Positions 40,351 through 53,611 of a stretch of 64,000 bases of DNA are shown one piece after another. This DNA comes from Anoplopoma fimbria (lineage: Eukaryota > Chordata > Actinopteri > Perciformes > Anoplopomatidae): the NCBI RefSeq assembly GCF_027596085.1, contig NC_072471.1, positions 6,798,028 through 6,862,027 of the forward strand. The letters run 5' to 3'. Both the position numbers and the translations under genes were made by a program. The notes under the pieces were generated by a model. The model did no database searches and was not told the DNA's origin. It saw nothing but the letters and a program-made list of their open reading frames with translations. How positions within the stretch are numbered: position 1 is the first letter of the stretch; each line of letters opens with the position of its first letter.

Positions 40351-41698
40351 CTGGTTTGTGGTTGTGTTTTTGAAATAGAAGAAAGCAAAAGGAAGCATGA
40401 TTCTCCCAGTGACTCCACATGTACAGTATATGCCTGCTATGTAAAGGGCTTTAATGGTTAATGTGATTTATTACTTTTGAATAGATGATGTAGCACAGTG
40501 GTAGCCATAAGATTTCCCATCCCCTGTGTATAACTGTAAAAGTTAATGCAGATGTTCTTTTTGCAAAGGACAAAGAAACAACATTGACTGCCGCATAAGC
40601 AAATTACACCAGCACACCAAATCAAGAAACAATAGAAAAACATCAGTACATGTAGTATAATGATTCCCAAACAGGAGTATTTCTCCTGTAAGGGGTGGGT
40701 GGAAAGATTGCAGAATAGCTCAACCGATTTGGGAAAAAACAAAACAATTCAATAAAAAAATACATCCACATAATCAGGATTCATATCTAAATACTTGATG
40801 GTAAATCAAATGTGTGAAAAATACTTGTAAGAAAGTTAAAAAAGCTGATGTCGAAGCTCAAATAAATAAAATAAGATAAATAAAAATGGATACATGCTTG
40901 CTAGATAGCTAACAATTGATAAATGATGGAAAAAATGGTAACTAAAATGACTGCATAAGCTTTAAAATATGGTACTGTTGGATATCTTAAAATAAATGTT
41001 AAACAGCTCAAATGGATTGTACCAGTTGGATTGGTTATCTAAAAGTAATGTACAACCAGCTTCTGCCACTGCAAGTGGTCATAATGCAAACTGAAATATA
41101 GACATTTGTACAATTATAATGGTATAAAAACAGTGTAGAATTCCAGCTTTGAAATGTGGAGGTACGTCAGATGGAAACTCTTGCAAAACACTGTTAAAGT
41201 AGGTATTTCAACAACATTATTTAATTCAGACAAGTATCACTACTTTTTCCTTCAGGTCTTTTTCATTTGCTCTCCATTTCGCAGTGATATAATCATTCGG
41301 TCCCTCTAAGGCTTGTTCCCTCGGACAAAGTACTATTGTGTCATGGTGGTTTGCTCTAACCCTTGCCCTATCACCTTTCACCTTCTGTCTAACACTGACC
41401 ACTTTAAGAGCTTTCTTGACCAACCCTCCCTGAATTGCAACACCCAAGTGTTTAACCTTCTGGTCCTTCACCTTTCACCTTTCACCTTTTGCCCTTTGCT
41501 TCTCTCGACTTCAATCAATGTCTCTTTTTTCGTCTCTTGTTTCGTCTTTCATTCAACGTGTCCTTCTCTCTTCCCAGAGGAAATCAAACCGAGAATGGTA
41601 GTTTCAAAACTAATCATAGACAGACTTTTCTGAAAATGTATCCACCCAAACCTTTGATCTGTGTCTTCCCGTCCTGCAGGCTCCCTGCTAGCAGAACC

Positions 41699-41906
41699 AT
41701 GAGGTCAGCCTGTCTCTCTCTGCTCCTGGTCACTGCCTGTTGGGCTCTGCCCTTCCGCCAGTCTGGCTTCCTGGACTTTATGATGGAGGATGAGGCGGGA
41801 TCTGGTTTGCCTGAACTGAAGCTAGACCTCCCTGACATGCCTTCAGGACCCAAATGCCCCTTCAGATGCCAGTGCCATCTGCGAGTGATCCAGTGCTCTG
41901 ACCTCG
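41699..41906 (+). CDS. dcn: dcn coding exon 1
   Basis: Acceptor TCCTGCAG ends at 41679, 19 bases before the ATG (context AACCATGA, A at -3). The exon encodes the signal peptide, propeptide-like [11 protein letters not shown], the GAG site and the N-terminal cysteine cluster, and ends in phase 1 at CTCG|GTAAGA. Confidence 0.95.
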
Positions 41907-44900
41907 GTAAGAAAAGGAACCTTGACGGTTCATATGGTTGTGTAGCATCACACACATGAGTATGTTGATCATTTGTCAAGCACCAGCACATGACGTGGGA
42001 GCACCCTTATTTTGGTATGGCGTGGTATAAATCAATGGTCTCTCTCTGGTTGCACTTTCTTCATCAGTGGCGAGTGAGTCTGAACCTCTCGTTGTCTCTC
42101 TCACACCACCAGCCTCCTCCCCCTGTATTTCCTCATTTTGCTTTTTAAAACAATCAGTGAGCAGCCAATTCATTTTGGAGACACAATAAAAGCTAGATGG
42201 ACAGTTAGTAGACAGTTGGACTTATAGCTTTCAACCACATCATGTATATGTGCTTAAATTCGTCTCAAACCCGTGCACATAAAAACCAGGTGCCTGCACG
42301 TGATAAGGCAAAGTTTTTTGAGCAGAAAGTCATCCTCGCCCTGCTTGCACAAATGCGGTTCCCCCGACTTCTCGCCAAGTTGACTTTTGAGACTTTGGGG
42401 CCCGTGATGGAATGGACAGTGGCTGATGTCTTCACTCCAGCGTGGGCACAAATTATAATGATCATCAGGCATTTGCATGAATGCGATCACTTGAAATTTG
42501 AACCTGCTCAGTCACATAAAATGATCGCATATGCAACCCCATTTGGTTGCAGTCTGGAGCATTGTTTGTTCTGATGCTACATATAGCCCTCAATCCCTAA
42601 AATGAATCAGTGGGAGTTGATTTTAATTATGGTTAAGTCCAAATGAAGCAAGTTTCTTTTTCAAGTCCATTTTCTTTATCCACTCCTACGCGATTTCAAA
42701 CAAAAGACTTAATTGGATGAGATGAGGTCAGATGGGTGTCTGCAGTCATTTCAATGTTCTTTTAGTGGGTTGAGTGACATTAAGTTTTTTTTTTTTAAGA
42801 GCGGAAAAAGCCCCTGACAAACCGTCCACCCAAACCCACATTCATTTCAGGGTCATGTTACGTTATGCATTATTGCAAAGTCCTCCAGAGAACATTACAC
42901 CAATGTTGTGACCTTAAATGCTCACAGATGCTGTGAGGCTTATTTCACCTCTGTGACAAATACAGTATTTGCCCTTTCTTGGCAAATTGTTTTTGTAACA
43001 TAGGTGGAGATTAAAAGGTCAGATTTGGGTTTGGAAAGTCGTGAACAAACCAGAGTTTTACCAAGCTTGTTTCTCAATGTAAATTTTGCTCATCAAGGTT
43101 AAAGACTACAATTACTCTGCCGGCTGTTTTAATTCAGCACAGTCACAACAATTTACTCGATCGTCATCTTTGTTGTTTTGAGCCAATCCACTCTGTTAGT
43201 CCAATTTAATATACAATAGCTTGAGTCATAGGGACTTTGAAAAGTCCCTGACCTCATTTATTCTTGTATATTACATAAAAGTGCTTCGCTACGCAGTTGG
43301 GTTTGATCGTTTTTTTGGCTCTGCTTTTATTTGGAAAGTTTGGGGCGCGGGCTTCAAGGAGGCAGATGATGGAGAAGAGGGAGTGACACAGAAATAAAAT
43401 GGCATTTGCATATAGTATTAGTATAAGAAGAGCATGCAGACAGCTCAACAGTCAGAGAGACAGACAGTTGGAGAGAGTAATGTTCAGGAAAACACCGATT
43501 CCATTACATCAGTCCTCCACCCAACAGACACAGCTCCATGGCACGATTCTGCACTCCTGCATTAGCACTGTTGGTCCCGCGCCTCCATCTGTTCCCCAGG
43601 CCTGCACGCAAACACGCACGCACACACACACACACGTTTAGACACATGCAAGGATTCAAACGTATATGTATATATTTGGGCACACAGGCCCAGGCAAGAC
43701 AGAAGAGCCTGCTCACCATCCCAAAGCACCCTTTCACTTTGTAGATGTGGATTTTTTTCTGAGTGATTTTGGCAGAATGACAACTCAAAACATTCAGGAG
43801 AGAAAATTAAGCCTTTGGTTCAAATGAGTTGTGATTATACAGTATTTCCTTATCCATTGACTGGTACTGCCTATTGTTCTTGGTTACAAGTATAAAGATT
43901 TATCTAATGCCACAGCAGCTCCTCTAATTAAAAATGTACCTTTTTATTAATAGTGTTTGTGTAAGATGTGCAGTTATAAATCCAAACTCAAATCCCATGA
44001 GTATTTGATGATGCAGCCATGATCAACTTGTCTTACTTGAGGAAATAACATAAACACTGTCATTACTGCTTGGAAGTGATCAAAATGTCCAGCGCAGTCC
44101 AAAGCAATCATTTGCTTCATTTCCCAATCACTTTTGCTATAAAATGGAGTAGAAAAATTCTGATTATAATAGTGGGGGCGTGACTTGAAGTCCTGTTTTT
44201 CTTGTTCATTTCCTCAACATCATCTGAGAAGGTTTGATTCTTGACATTCAAATGATTTATTTGCACTAGTCAGCTCATTGTTGTCGTCATCGCACTGCTT
44301 TTGTGCTAAACAATTTGTTGTATATGACCACCAAAAGATGACTCTTTGTAGAAAATGTCCTCTTCTGTAGTACAAGTATAAAGGACCTTAGTATTAATGA
44401 AAAAAGATAATTTCTGGAATTAACTGTCACCAGATAATTTAATTTAATGTAAATTGTGTGAAGAGTCTTCTTGCAGCAGGAAATGCAAAAAAAAATACAC
44501 AAGAACAAAAAATCTGGGTGAAAGATTTTACTTTAAGGAATATTTCTTTAAAACAAATCTGGGTTTTACTGCAAAAACTGAACCAATTACCTTTGTACTT
44601 TTTGTTGATGCTACACAAACTAAAAGACCATTTTTAAACTGGTAACAACTGATAGCTGCTATTCCAGCATTAAGTTTTGCATTTACACAAATAGTGTCAG
44701 AAACTGAAGCAGCAAAGTCTTAGAGTCTGACCTTTAGAGAAGAACTTTAAAAAAAAGTGTTTGTGCAAGTATAGAGGTACACATTGTGGTGCTGCCATGA
44801 TAGCGGTTACCACAAACAGCTGCGATGGTTTGTGGTTCATCCACTGCCCAGTTGATGACAGAAAAGCAGACCTAGCTGGACGTAATGTTTGGGTGAGCTG

Positions 44901-47900
44901 CACAGAAGGCTTCACAAGCTTTCAGGACAAAATGTGTCCAGACATACGTGTGCGGACTGCAGATGCACAATGTAAGCTTCTTTGTTAAACAGTTTATCCT
45001 ACGCCTCTTCCTCTGAAATGTAAACTACCCGTTATGAATCTCAGTGTATTTTTTGTGGTAACCACGGATGTAGAAGAGCATACACCATGACTCCCAGCTG
45101 TCTTCACTCCACCACTCCACCAAACAATCTTTCACTACAGATGCCATTTTCTGTGTCACATTAGCCATGACGTGCCGTGATAAAGTCCAAGCAAAACGAT
45201 CTCAGCCTGAGCTCAGTGTCCAGGTATGCAGTTGCTTACTTACTCCAAAGGAAATTTGTTTTAAGGTCCATTTCCACCATATGTGCCTCTGAGCACATTA
45301 AACCCTTATTTGGTCCCTTTGGAATGTCACTATAAAACCCATTCTGCTCTCAGTCCCTATCATCCAGACTTTATGGAGCATGCTACTTTGACAAAGCAGA
45401 CTTTGTTATTTCAGAGTGTCGCTACTGTAACTGCAGTTACTTTTTCCTACACATCCAGGTTTAATTCTTAAGCCCCGGTAAACTTGTTGTTTTCTCCACA
45501 GCATTAAATATTCATGACTAAATAAGCAACAATCAAAGTTAAGTTCAGAAAAAAAGAGGCCTAAGTGATTAGATTTGATGCACAGTGCTAGCAGCACAAA
45601 CATATTCTTTTTTTTTCCACATATTGGGAAATTCTATTACATCAGTGGATTATCCAGGCATTGCACAGGAACAGTAAATAGACATAACAATGGGAGAGTT
45701 ATGAATCTATAGAATATAAATATTATACTAGAATACCAAATTTCTACGACTCAAATGTAAAGAAAGGGTCACATGCAAATTTGTTGCAGTTTTTTTAATA
45801 CAATGAAGTAGAGTGTGAGAGTAAAACGTTTTACCAATTCACCTTTTTCTAACTGCCCACTTCAAAGTTATGACAAAAACACGAATAAATAAAATATCAA
45901 GCAATGTCAATTTTATTCAAACCTCTTCCAACCTGTCTCTAAGAGAAACCCAGTGTGGTTGAATTGCAGTGAGAACATAATGATACAATAATCTGACCCA
46001 ATTGCAAGCAGAGAACCAACACTTTGGGGATATGTGCTGTGTGATGGCATTTGTTGAGGTGGACTACAGGTTAACACGAGTGGGAGATTACTATAAATAA
46101 AACAATAAGCTGTTTAAACTCTACAATAAACTGGCCATAAAACTTTCAAACCATTGACATAAAGACAAGTAGGTCCATTTCCTGTCGAAGTCAGAGTGTG
46201 GTTAACCTCTCGTTACCAGAACCAGGGCTGTCACCACCTCACCTCAAACTTAGTTTCCTATTGCCCATCATTCTGTTGGATTTATTTCATTTGCAGGCTT
46301 CTTACCCTCCTACCCAATATCTGATTTAACAATGTCTCGTTAACATTCAACATCAGGTCTGACGACAGTTCCTGAGGACATCCCAGACGACACCTCCCTG
46401 CTGGACCTGCAGAACAACAAGATCACTGAGATCAAGGAGAATGACTTCAAGAACCTCAAAGGACTACATGTAAGAGACATTTCACATCCATCTGCAGAGC
46501 TTCATGTCTGTGTTGTATTTCTAATGTTATGCAATGGGTTGTTATGCAACCATATAACTCACTGCAACCCCCCAATGTGAACCTTGGTGATCCCCATTGG
46601 GAAACATCTTGTTTAAAAGTTATTCTTGAATTATTTTGTTGTTCTTGGTTCTTTGCCCATTAATTTCTAACAACATGGACCCCATGTCACATCCCATCCC
46701 CAAACTCTCCTCAACCTCCTCCATGTATCCTCCACTCCCCCAGTCAACCAGGTGCATGGAAACCATTCACCCGTAGGCTTTGCACCCTCACGCCCCCAAT
46801 CTCCTTTAGCTTTCTTGCTTGCAATAAATACCTCCGTCTGACGGTCGGAGCTGTTTCCACTGTAATGTAAGTGGCATCTCAAGGGAAAGGACCACATACC
46901 TCACATTGCCTCATATCTGCTTTGCATGGGAGTGGATCAGCACGAGCAGCGAGAGTCCTATGCGAATATGGTTGGGATAGCACATGCACCTGGTTGAAAC
47001 AGCTGCTGACCTTAAATAAAAATGTCCTGTTTGTGTAGAATCTCATCTGGAAAGAACAGATTTTTTATTGTCCCATGGTGCAATTGTAGGAGGAAATGTT
47101 TGAGTGGAAGAAAAAATAGCGAAGCCTCCAAAGTGTAAAGTATCAAATAAAGGTCAACTTCCATAATAATAGAAGTTGTGAAAATAGGAACAGACAGGAA
47201 AAACTTCTATATAAATGCTAGACTGAATTCATGCAGTGTTTTTACTTCCCCAAAGTGTTCCACACTACACCATGCAGCAAGAATTAAAGAAAATAAATAT
47301 TTAACAGTAATATCTCATGTCATCCGATATTCTTCCTTATAGGCTCTGATCCTGGTGAACAACAAAATCACCATCATCCACGCCAAGGCCCTCAGCCCTC
47401 TGACCAAGCTGCAGCGTCTCTACCTGTCTAAGAACAAGCTGAAGGACATGCCTGCCAACATGCCCAAGAGCCTGCAGGAGCTGCGCATCCACGAGAACGA
47501 TATCACCAAGATCAAAAAGACCTCCTTCCAGGGCCTGTCCCACATCATCGTCATGGGTATGCAAATAAAATTGTATTTCTCGTTCAAAAATGCTAATATT
47601 TATATGGACAGCTTACAGGTTGAAGAGGTTTGTGGTATATTCTTCAACAGTATAGGTCACATCTCCGGAGGTATGTCCAAGATTGTGCGGATGGTTACAG
47701 TTCAACAGGCGTGATGAAAATATTTACCCGTTTAACCAGTGTTTGAATTGAATTTTTCCACAGTCTGTGCTGGGTTTTCTTGTACTTTCATGAAAACAAG
47801 AGGCTCTCTTAGCCGTAGTTCAATGTTGATCAAAAGATCAGAAAGTATACATATATGAAGTAATGTTCCAAACGACAATGGACCAACTCAAATAGCAAAA

Positions 47901-50900
47901 GTGTTTTCGCACTACCCTTCGACAGCTTTGAAGGACACAAACAGTCATTTTACCCAGTAATTGTATTCAATGTTCAAGCGGGTACTTGTGTACGAATGGT
48001 AAATTGATTAAAATGAAATGTGCATTATGGCATTTGACTGTTGAGACAAGATTAACATTTCATTTACATGCATGATAACATCGCATATGTTTTATTTTGT
48101 TGTCCTTAATCCTCCTTCCTGAGCTTTTCCTCCACTTGTCATCTCTAACTTCCTGTTCCACAAATGAAAAAATGCCAAGGCTTAATTTAAGCTTAAGCGT
48201 GGATTCTGTCACTTAAAATGCAAGGATATGAGAATTAAGATCCGTGACAAATCAGGGAATCTTGCATGGAGAAAGGCTGTGTTGCAAACACGTGCTATTC
48301 TCTTGCCCAAGACTTTGTTTACTCATGACTCAGCTCTCTGTTCCTGTAACACCCCAGGAAATGAATCAACTTCATAGACGTGATATGTTACGGCTGTTCT
48401 CTCTCTTTTTTTTTTTTTTCTGTCTGCACTCACAATTTTGGGGTTTTTTCTTCATTTTTATTTTCAGAGCTTGGGTCCAACCCTCTGAAGAGCGCAGGAA
48501 TTGAGGCCAGTGCTTTTGCTGACCTAAAAAGGGTCTCCTACATTCGCATTGCAGACACAAACATCACAGAGATCCCCAAAGGTAAAACACTGATATGAAT
48601 TCTCACAATGTTTTGCCTTAAACCAAGCTTTATCTAGCAGGGGTCAGCCAAAAATGTCATTATTTTATCAAAAGAATGCATGCTTGGATTTAGGTGTCCA
48701 GTAAAACACTGTGTAAAATGATACATATAACTTTCATACACTTGGAAACCGTCACCCCTTGACAATCGATCTTGATGAATGAAGTTGCTAACTAACAATA
48801 AAAATGTTTCCCGAGTCATCACTTTATCAATGCTGGGAATCCTCGTCTTGTGGGTTGTCAGGTCTGCCAAACTCTCTCTCTGAGCTCCACCTGGATGGAA
48901 ACAAGATCGCCAAGGTGACGGCTGGCGGCCTCAAGGGCCTGAAGAACCTGGCCAAGTAAAAAGAACTATGATTCTCTCTTCACAGTACCCCATATTAACC
49001 TTATCATTTCTTGCCATTGTGAATTGAGTTTTCCTTAAATTCCTAATATTCTCAAATAATGTCTTGTTTTTTTTAGTAACCAAATGCTATTCGTACCAGA
49101 CCAAGAAAGGTTTTAGCTGGAAAACTCGTGATTTAATTGAATCATTGAGTTTTTAATTATACATTCAACTTTTTGAATGAACTAAGCTTCACTTTAAAGA
49201 GGAAGATTGTCTTATTTATTCTTTCAAAAAGGTACGTAGACTAGCCTCTTTGGAAACATGATATTTTGAACATAGATTCATTTCCTGTTCTGTTTAGTTT
49301 TTTCCTTGCTCTCTCATGTTCTCATTCTCTTGTGTGACATGTGTTCGCTTTACTCTGGTATTACTGTTTACAGGCTTTTACTGTATAACAAAACCTGAGA
49401 CCAAAGCAGTATTTTTTAGATAATCAAAATAACTGGTTTGCTCATAAAATGTGGACACACTGTGTTTATAAGATTACTCCTCAGATTGTGCCAAAGATGG
49501 CATACCAAACGAGAACAAAGAGGGCTTTGATGCAAGATGAGTAGAGTTGGAGAGGATATGAGAGAAGGATGGTTTTTATTTTCCACTTGCTCATTTTTTA
49601 GAAATAGACTGGGAAAGTGATGGCCTCATTCACAGGTGTAGCTTATTTTCGGTTTCCTCATTTCCTCAGCAATTTTATTTCTTACCATATTGTTAGCCAA
49701 TAATCATTTTGGCAGACGGAGACAAGCACTGATGTCACTATCTTTTTCCCTACTCATGCAATTTGTGCTTTTATGTTCCTTGTTCTGCTATAAATTTGCA
49801 CATTTCATTGTCTCATCCACTTGCTGATTTGTTTCCTGCAGGCTGGGTCTGAGTTATAATGAGATCAGCTCTGTGGAAAATGGCACTCTGGCTAATGTCC
49901 CCCACCTGCGAGAGCTGCACCTCGACAACAACGCTCTGATCCGTGTTCCTGCTGGCCTGTCCGAGCACAAGTACATCCAGGTACATACTGGTTTAATGAA
50001 CATCATAATAGAAGTACTTACAGTGTTTGAATGCCCGACATGATCACAGGAACCGGGGGGAATTGTTATGGCCACCATTTAGTTCCAGTAAATTAACTGT
50101 GAGCATTAGTTCCTGTAGGTTTCTCATTTTCTTATGGTGTGATCACACGCAGGTCATTTTCTCTGATCGAAACCATACTGAAAAAGTTGACCTTGTTGCA
50201 TTTTTGCATTTGGTTTGCTTAGATTCACACTGCCCGATTACAAGTCAAGCAAGCCTTCAATAAGAAAAGGCACATGGATTCATTCAGTATGTTTATTGAG
50301 TAGAGTGTTGGTAGCCTGTCGTACTATTATGTTACAGCTTTTGGCAGTAGGGGGGAGTGTAAACAGACCTGATTCAAGGCGCTTTGACTGTAGTTTGGCC
50401 TCAGTTTATGTCATTTAATTAGGCATCCATCCCATCCCTATAAAACATGTTTGGGTAATTTCCTGTAGTTCGTTGGGGTTTTATATTAACTCCTAATGAA
50501 CTGCAGCACTGTTCATGTGTCAACCATCTTTTTTGCGGGTTTATTGCGAGCACACACATTTCAATACCAAAACCAAACTATGAGAAGAAAAGAGTTTGGA
50601 GAAATAGTGTGTAACAAGCCAGTAAGCACAGTTTGTACTAAGTGATTTCTCAGTGAAATTGGTGTACTTAAAAAATGAACTATAACATTATTATGAGAAC
50701 TGCATGAGCTGCTAAGATTTTCGTGATCATGATTTTTTTCTTCTTTTGTTCTTTTGTTCTTTCCATGTTCCAGTACATAAGACGGATAATTGTACTCTGC
50801 TTTGGACTTTTCTCCATGTATAGTTTACAATCTTTGGATCTAGAGGCTTTGAAATCTATAATTACCATTATATTGTCTCTCCCAGTGTGTTTGTGGCACT

Positions 50901-51455
50901 TCCCTCCTTTTTGTTCTTATTTCTAGGATCCTTCTCATCCCTCTAAGTGCAGCATGACGAGGGCTACTGTTCTCAAAACACAATGCTCAGCTGCATGATT
51001 ATGTTCATATATGCTTTTAATATGCGTCTGTTTTGAATATGCATCTAAAGCCATGCTTGTTCTCAAATATCAAGAAGCATCGACCACTGTTTATAGTTAA
51101 ACATCCTGAAGGGAAAAAAAGTATTTGGCTTTCTTGAGCTGTTATTATTTGTTTGGTGACTTATGATTATCTTTTATTTTGTAAAACCTAAATTATCGCC
51201 ATGCACATCCCACCCAGTGACCAAAAGTTGTCATTATTTTAATCCCTTCTCTAGGTGGTCTACCTCCATGCCAACAAGATTGCAGCTGTGGGAACAGAGG
51301 ACTTCTGTCCTCCTGGTCTCAACCACAAGAAGGCCATGTACTCTGGCATCAGCCTGTTCAGCAACCCTGTGCCTTACTGGGAAGTTCAGCCCATCACCTT
51401 CCGCTGCGTCTTCGACCGCTCCGCCATCCAGCTCGGCAACTACAGGAAGAAGTAG
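41699..51455 (+). CDS. dcn: Decorin (class I small leucine-rich proteoglycan), seven coding exons
   Basis: Exons 41699-41906, 46357-46469, 47343-47556, 48468-48581, 48862-48955, 49842-49980 and 51255-51455 join in frame into 360 residues, close to human decorin (359). Residues 1-16 are a signal peptide. Ser35 in EDEAGSG is the expected glycosaminoglycan attachment site. The cysteine cluster is C53-x3-C57-x-C59-x6-C66. LRRs follow, including the collagen-contact repeat [11 protein letters not shown] (202-212), and the C-terminal cysteines are C312 and C345. Sequons at N210 and N261 are kept; the third mammalian one is absent (ANKIAAV). Biglycan is excluded by IRIADTNIT, by FCPPG, and by its own differing N-terminus. 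Decorin is secreted, binds fibrillar collagen, limits fibril diameter and sequesters TGF-beta. It lies upstream of lum as in other vertebrates. Confidence 0.97.
41907..46356 (+). other. dcn intron 2 (4.45 kb)
   Basis: Mostly AT-rich filler with a short CA tract at about 43609-43635. Two open frames (42242-42574 and 44761-44988) look mildly coding-like but match nothing I know. An octamer-containing inverted repeat is listed separately. Confidence 0.6.
42473..42536. repeat. Imperfect inverted repeat with octamer-like motif, dcn intron 2
   Basis: TTGCATGAATGCGATCA (42473-42489) faces TGATCGCATATGCAA (42522-42536); the arms pair over 15 bases with a 2-base bulge. ATTTGCAT at 42471 is the complement of the POU octamer ATGCAAAT. 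Confidence 0.65.
46357..46469 (+). CDS. dcn: dcn coding exon 2
   Basis: 113 bases, phase 1 in and phase 0 out (CAT|GTAAGA). Encodes the first LRR, including [20 protein letters not shown]. Confidence 0.95.
47343..47556 (+). CDS. dcn: dcn coding exon 3
   Basis: 214 bases after TTCCTTATAG, phase 0 in and phase 1 out (ATGG|GTATGC). Encodes LRRs from [17 protein letters not shown] to [10 protein letters not shown]. Confidence 0.95.
48468..48581 (+). CDS. dcn: dcn coding exon 4 (collagen-contact LRR)
   Basis: 114 bases after a T-rich tract and TTTTCAG. Encodes [20 protein letters not shown] and then [19 protein letters not shown]. The Asn in DTNIT is a conserved N-glycosylation site. Confidence 0.95.
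48862..48955 (+). CDS. dcn: dcn coding exon 5
   Basis: 94 bases after GGTTGTCAG, phase 1 in and phase 2 out (GCCAA|GTAAAA). Encodes [20 protein letters not shown] and [10 protein letters not shown]. Confidence 0.95.
49842..49980 (+). CDS. dcn: dcn coding exon 6
   Basis: 139 bases after TTTCCTGCAG, phase 2 in and phase 0 out (CAG|GTACAT). Encodes [19 protein letters not shown] (NGT sequon) and [20 protein letters not shown]. Confidence 0.95.
51255..51455 (+). CDS. dcn: dcn coding exon 7 (C-terminal ear repeat)
   Basis: Begins after CCTTCTCTAG and ends with TAG at 51453-51455. Encodes 66 residues with the two C-terminal cysteines (C312, C345) enclosing the elongated ear repeat, and the terminal [12 protein letters not shown]. 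Confidence 0.95.
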   Translation: MVYLHANKIAAVGTEDFCPPGLNHKKAMYSGISLFSNPVPYWEVQPITFRCVFDRSAIQLGNYRKK

Positions 51456-52685
51456 AGCGTCCCGCGCACCTTTGCAAGGAAGCGTGTGTGTTTGTAAATG
51501 AGTGTGTGAAAGTTTTTCCAAGCGTGCGTGTCTGACCACAGCTCCACAATACTGACCCCATAGCTACACTTCCTCCCCACAGATGGTGATGTCATTAATC
51601 CGCACACTCATTTCAAAACGTTAGTGGACATGGACCTCAAAACACAGCATATCATTTTCAATATTTAGCTTCAAGGTTGGTGCAGCAGTAGAACACACGG
51701 CTTACAGCAAACACCAGCATACAGTTATAAGCAAGCAATTAACATTCCAAATATGTTCTCACATACATGCTGTATCATTTTCATTGTGGACAAATTGAAA
51801 TTCAGAGGTGAACCCTAACCAAAAAGATTTAAAACCTCACTCAGTGGAAAATGTTATAAATCCCTCTTTGATCAAACCCACTTTAGCCATTGTCTGAATT
51901 ATAAGAAAGCTGACCTGTAGAGCAGGCAGCAAGGGGTTAACTTGTGTTTTACAATACCTTTAACAACTGGTATACTAGAATGTACTAGATATTACCTGTG
52001 TACTAGGAATAGCATATACAGAGTGTAACATTACAACGCTGCACTCTTTGAATGAACTCAGAGTTTCTATTTGTATTGTATTCAATTCAAGTAGAGATAA
52101 AAGCAACCGTGACTTCTATCACATTTTGATTTCTTGTGCTTACTTCAGTGTTGATTTAGTTCTGGGTTTTTTACACTTTTTCTTCAATACGTTTCCTCTC
52201 ATGTACCTTTCCTAGTATATGTTGTTCCATTAAAAAAAACAAGGTGAAAATAGCTTATAAAAAAATGTAGAATAAACAATATGTTTTAAACAGAAGCCAT
52301 TTCCCAAAGATTTATATGCATGCTCTTATATATATTTTCCTTTCAACTTGAACCTGATGCTTTCTGGAATCTCTTGTTAATCCCTGTATGTATTCGTCTC
52401 CATGTTTCCCAGCCATTTCATATTTTTTGTTAAGAGTCAAGAAAAATATGGTGTATGTGGACTAGCATGCCCACTGCAACCATGTTGGTGTGAATGTTGT
52501 ATGTATAGACGCTGTATATAAATGCTGTATAAAAAAAACTTCTCATTTGCTTAAAGGCACAAGCACTTACCATAGCTCAGACTTAATATATCAGCAACAA
52601 AGGTGTTCCTCCTTTTTCCCCCGGAGAAGGGGCTCCAGCTAAGGTGTCCTGAACAAAATAAAAATACTAATGGAAAAAGTAGCAG
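51456..52685 (+). other. dcn: dcn 3' UTR
   Basis: Noncoding sequence from the TAG to about 25 bases after the AATAAA at 52657. An earlier AATAAA at about 52271 could give a shorter form. Confidence 0.65.
52657..52662 (+). terminator. dcn: dcn candidate poly(A) signal
   Basis: AATAAA in GAACAAAATAAAAATAC, about 1.2 kb after the stop codon, followed by TTTTTGATGG. Confidence 0.55.
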
Positions 52686-53611
52686 TTTTTGATGGATCAA
52701 ATGACCATGCATTAATTATCAATGATGTGAATGGAGATTTTTTTGCTCCCTGTCACTGGATGGCGCTGTGATAGCTTCAGCACAAATAGAGAGAGGGCGG
52801 CGACTTCCTGGTGAACAAGGTCAAGAGGAGGCACAGGTACCGTTGTAAAGCAGGTGAGACACCTTAACAATAATCAAAAAACACACACTTTAGGTGATAG
52901 TGCTCCAGGCACATATTCATGATATTAAAAAAAAGGTTGCCATGGTTTATTTTAAAGATATTCAAATGTTTAGAAAATTAGCTTTTTTTATGAGATGCAC
53001 ATATAATATATATAAGTTTGTCATTTCAAGGACTTTTCAAAAGGAAAAAAAAGAAATCCACCCAAACAACCATACAGTAGATTTATTGCCCCATTGCAAC
53101 AGATATTTCTGTTGTCCAGCTGATGACTGTGCTTTAAAAGAAAAATACACACAACAGAAATCTGCCTGTTGACATATTTCGGCCTTATAGGCAGTTTTAA
53201 AAAAGTTTCACTTTTATCATTAACTATCAGGTTTTGTTTAACAAAGCACTGTTTTTGTCATCTGGTAACAATATATAAATATATATGGGTCAGATTCTTC
53301 TTCTATATGTTCTGTTAGCAAAACTTGGGGGCCCATTCTTTACATAAATTTGCTCAGGAAATTAATTTTTCATCGGAGAATAGTGTAGCTACTTTAGCTT
53401 TAATAAAAGCAGCATTGTAAATTAAACTATGGCAGTGTCCTGCTTTAGGACCGATGTTAAACTAACTAAACTGCAAAATACTTAAACAAATAATTTAGTC
53501 CCATCGAGCCTTTGAGAATTATTTTTCATAAAAGATTAAATAATATTACCAGTGCATGACAACAAACAGAACTTGTTCCAAGTGCAGCTTCCCATCTATT
53601 TTGTATAATCC

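Noticed and set aside
41699..51455. Alternative assignment of the second gene as biglycan
   Set aside because: [14 protein letters not shown], the short acidic N-terminus with one GAG-type site and the position next to lumican all point to decorin.
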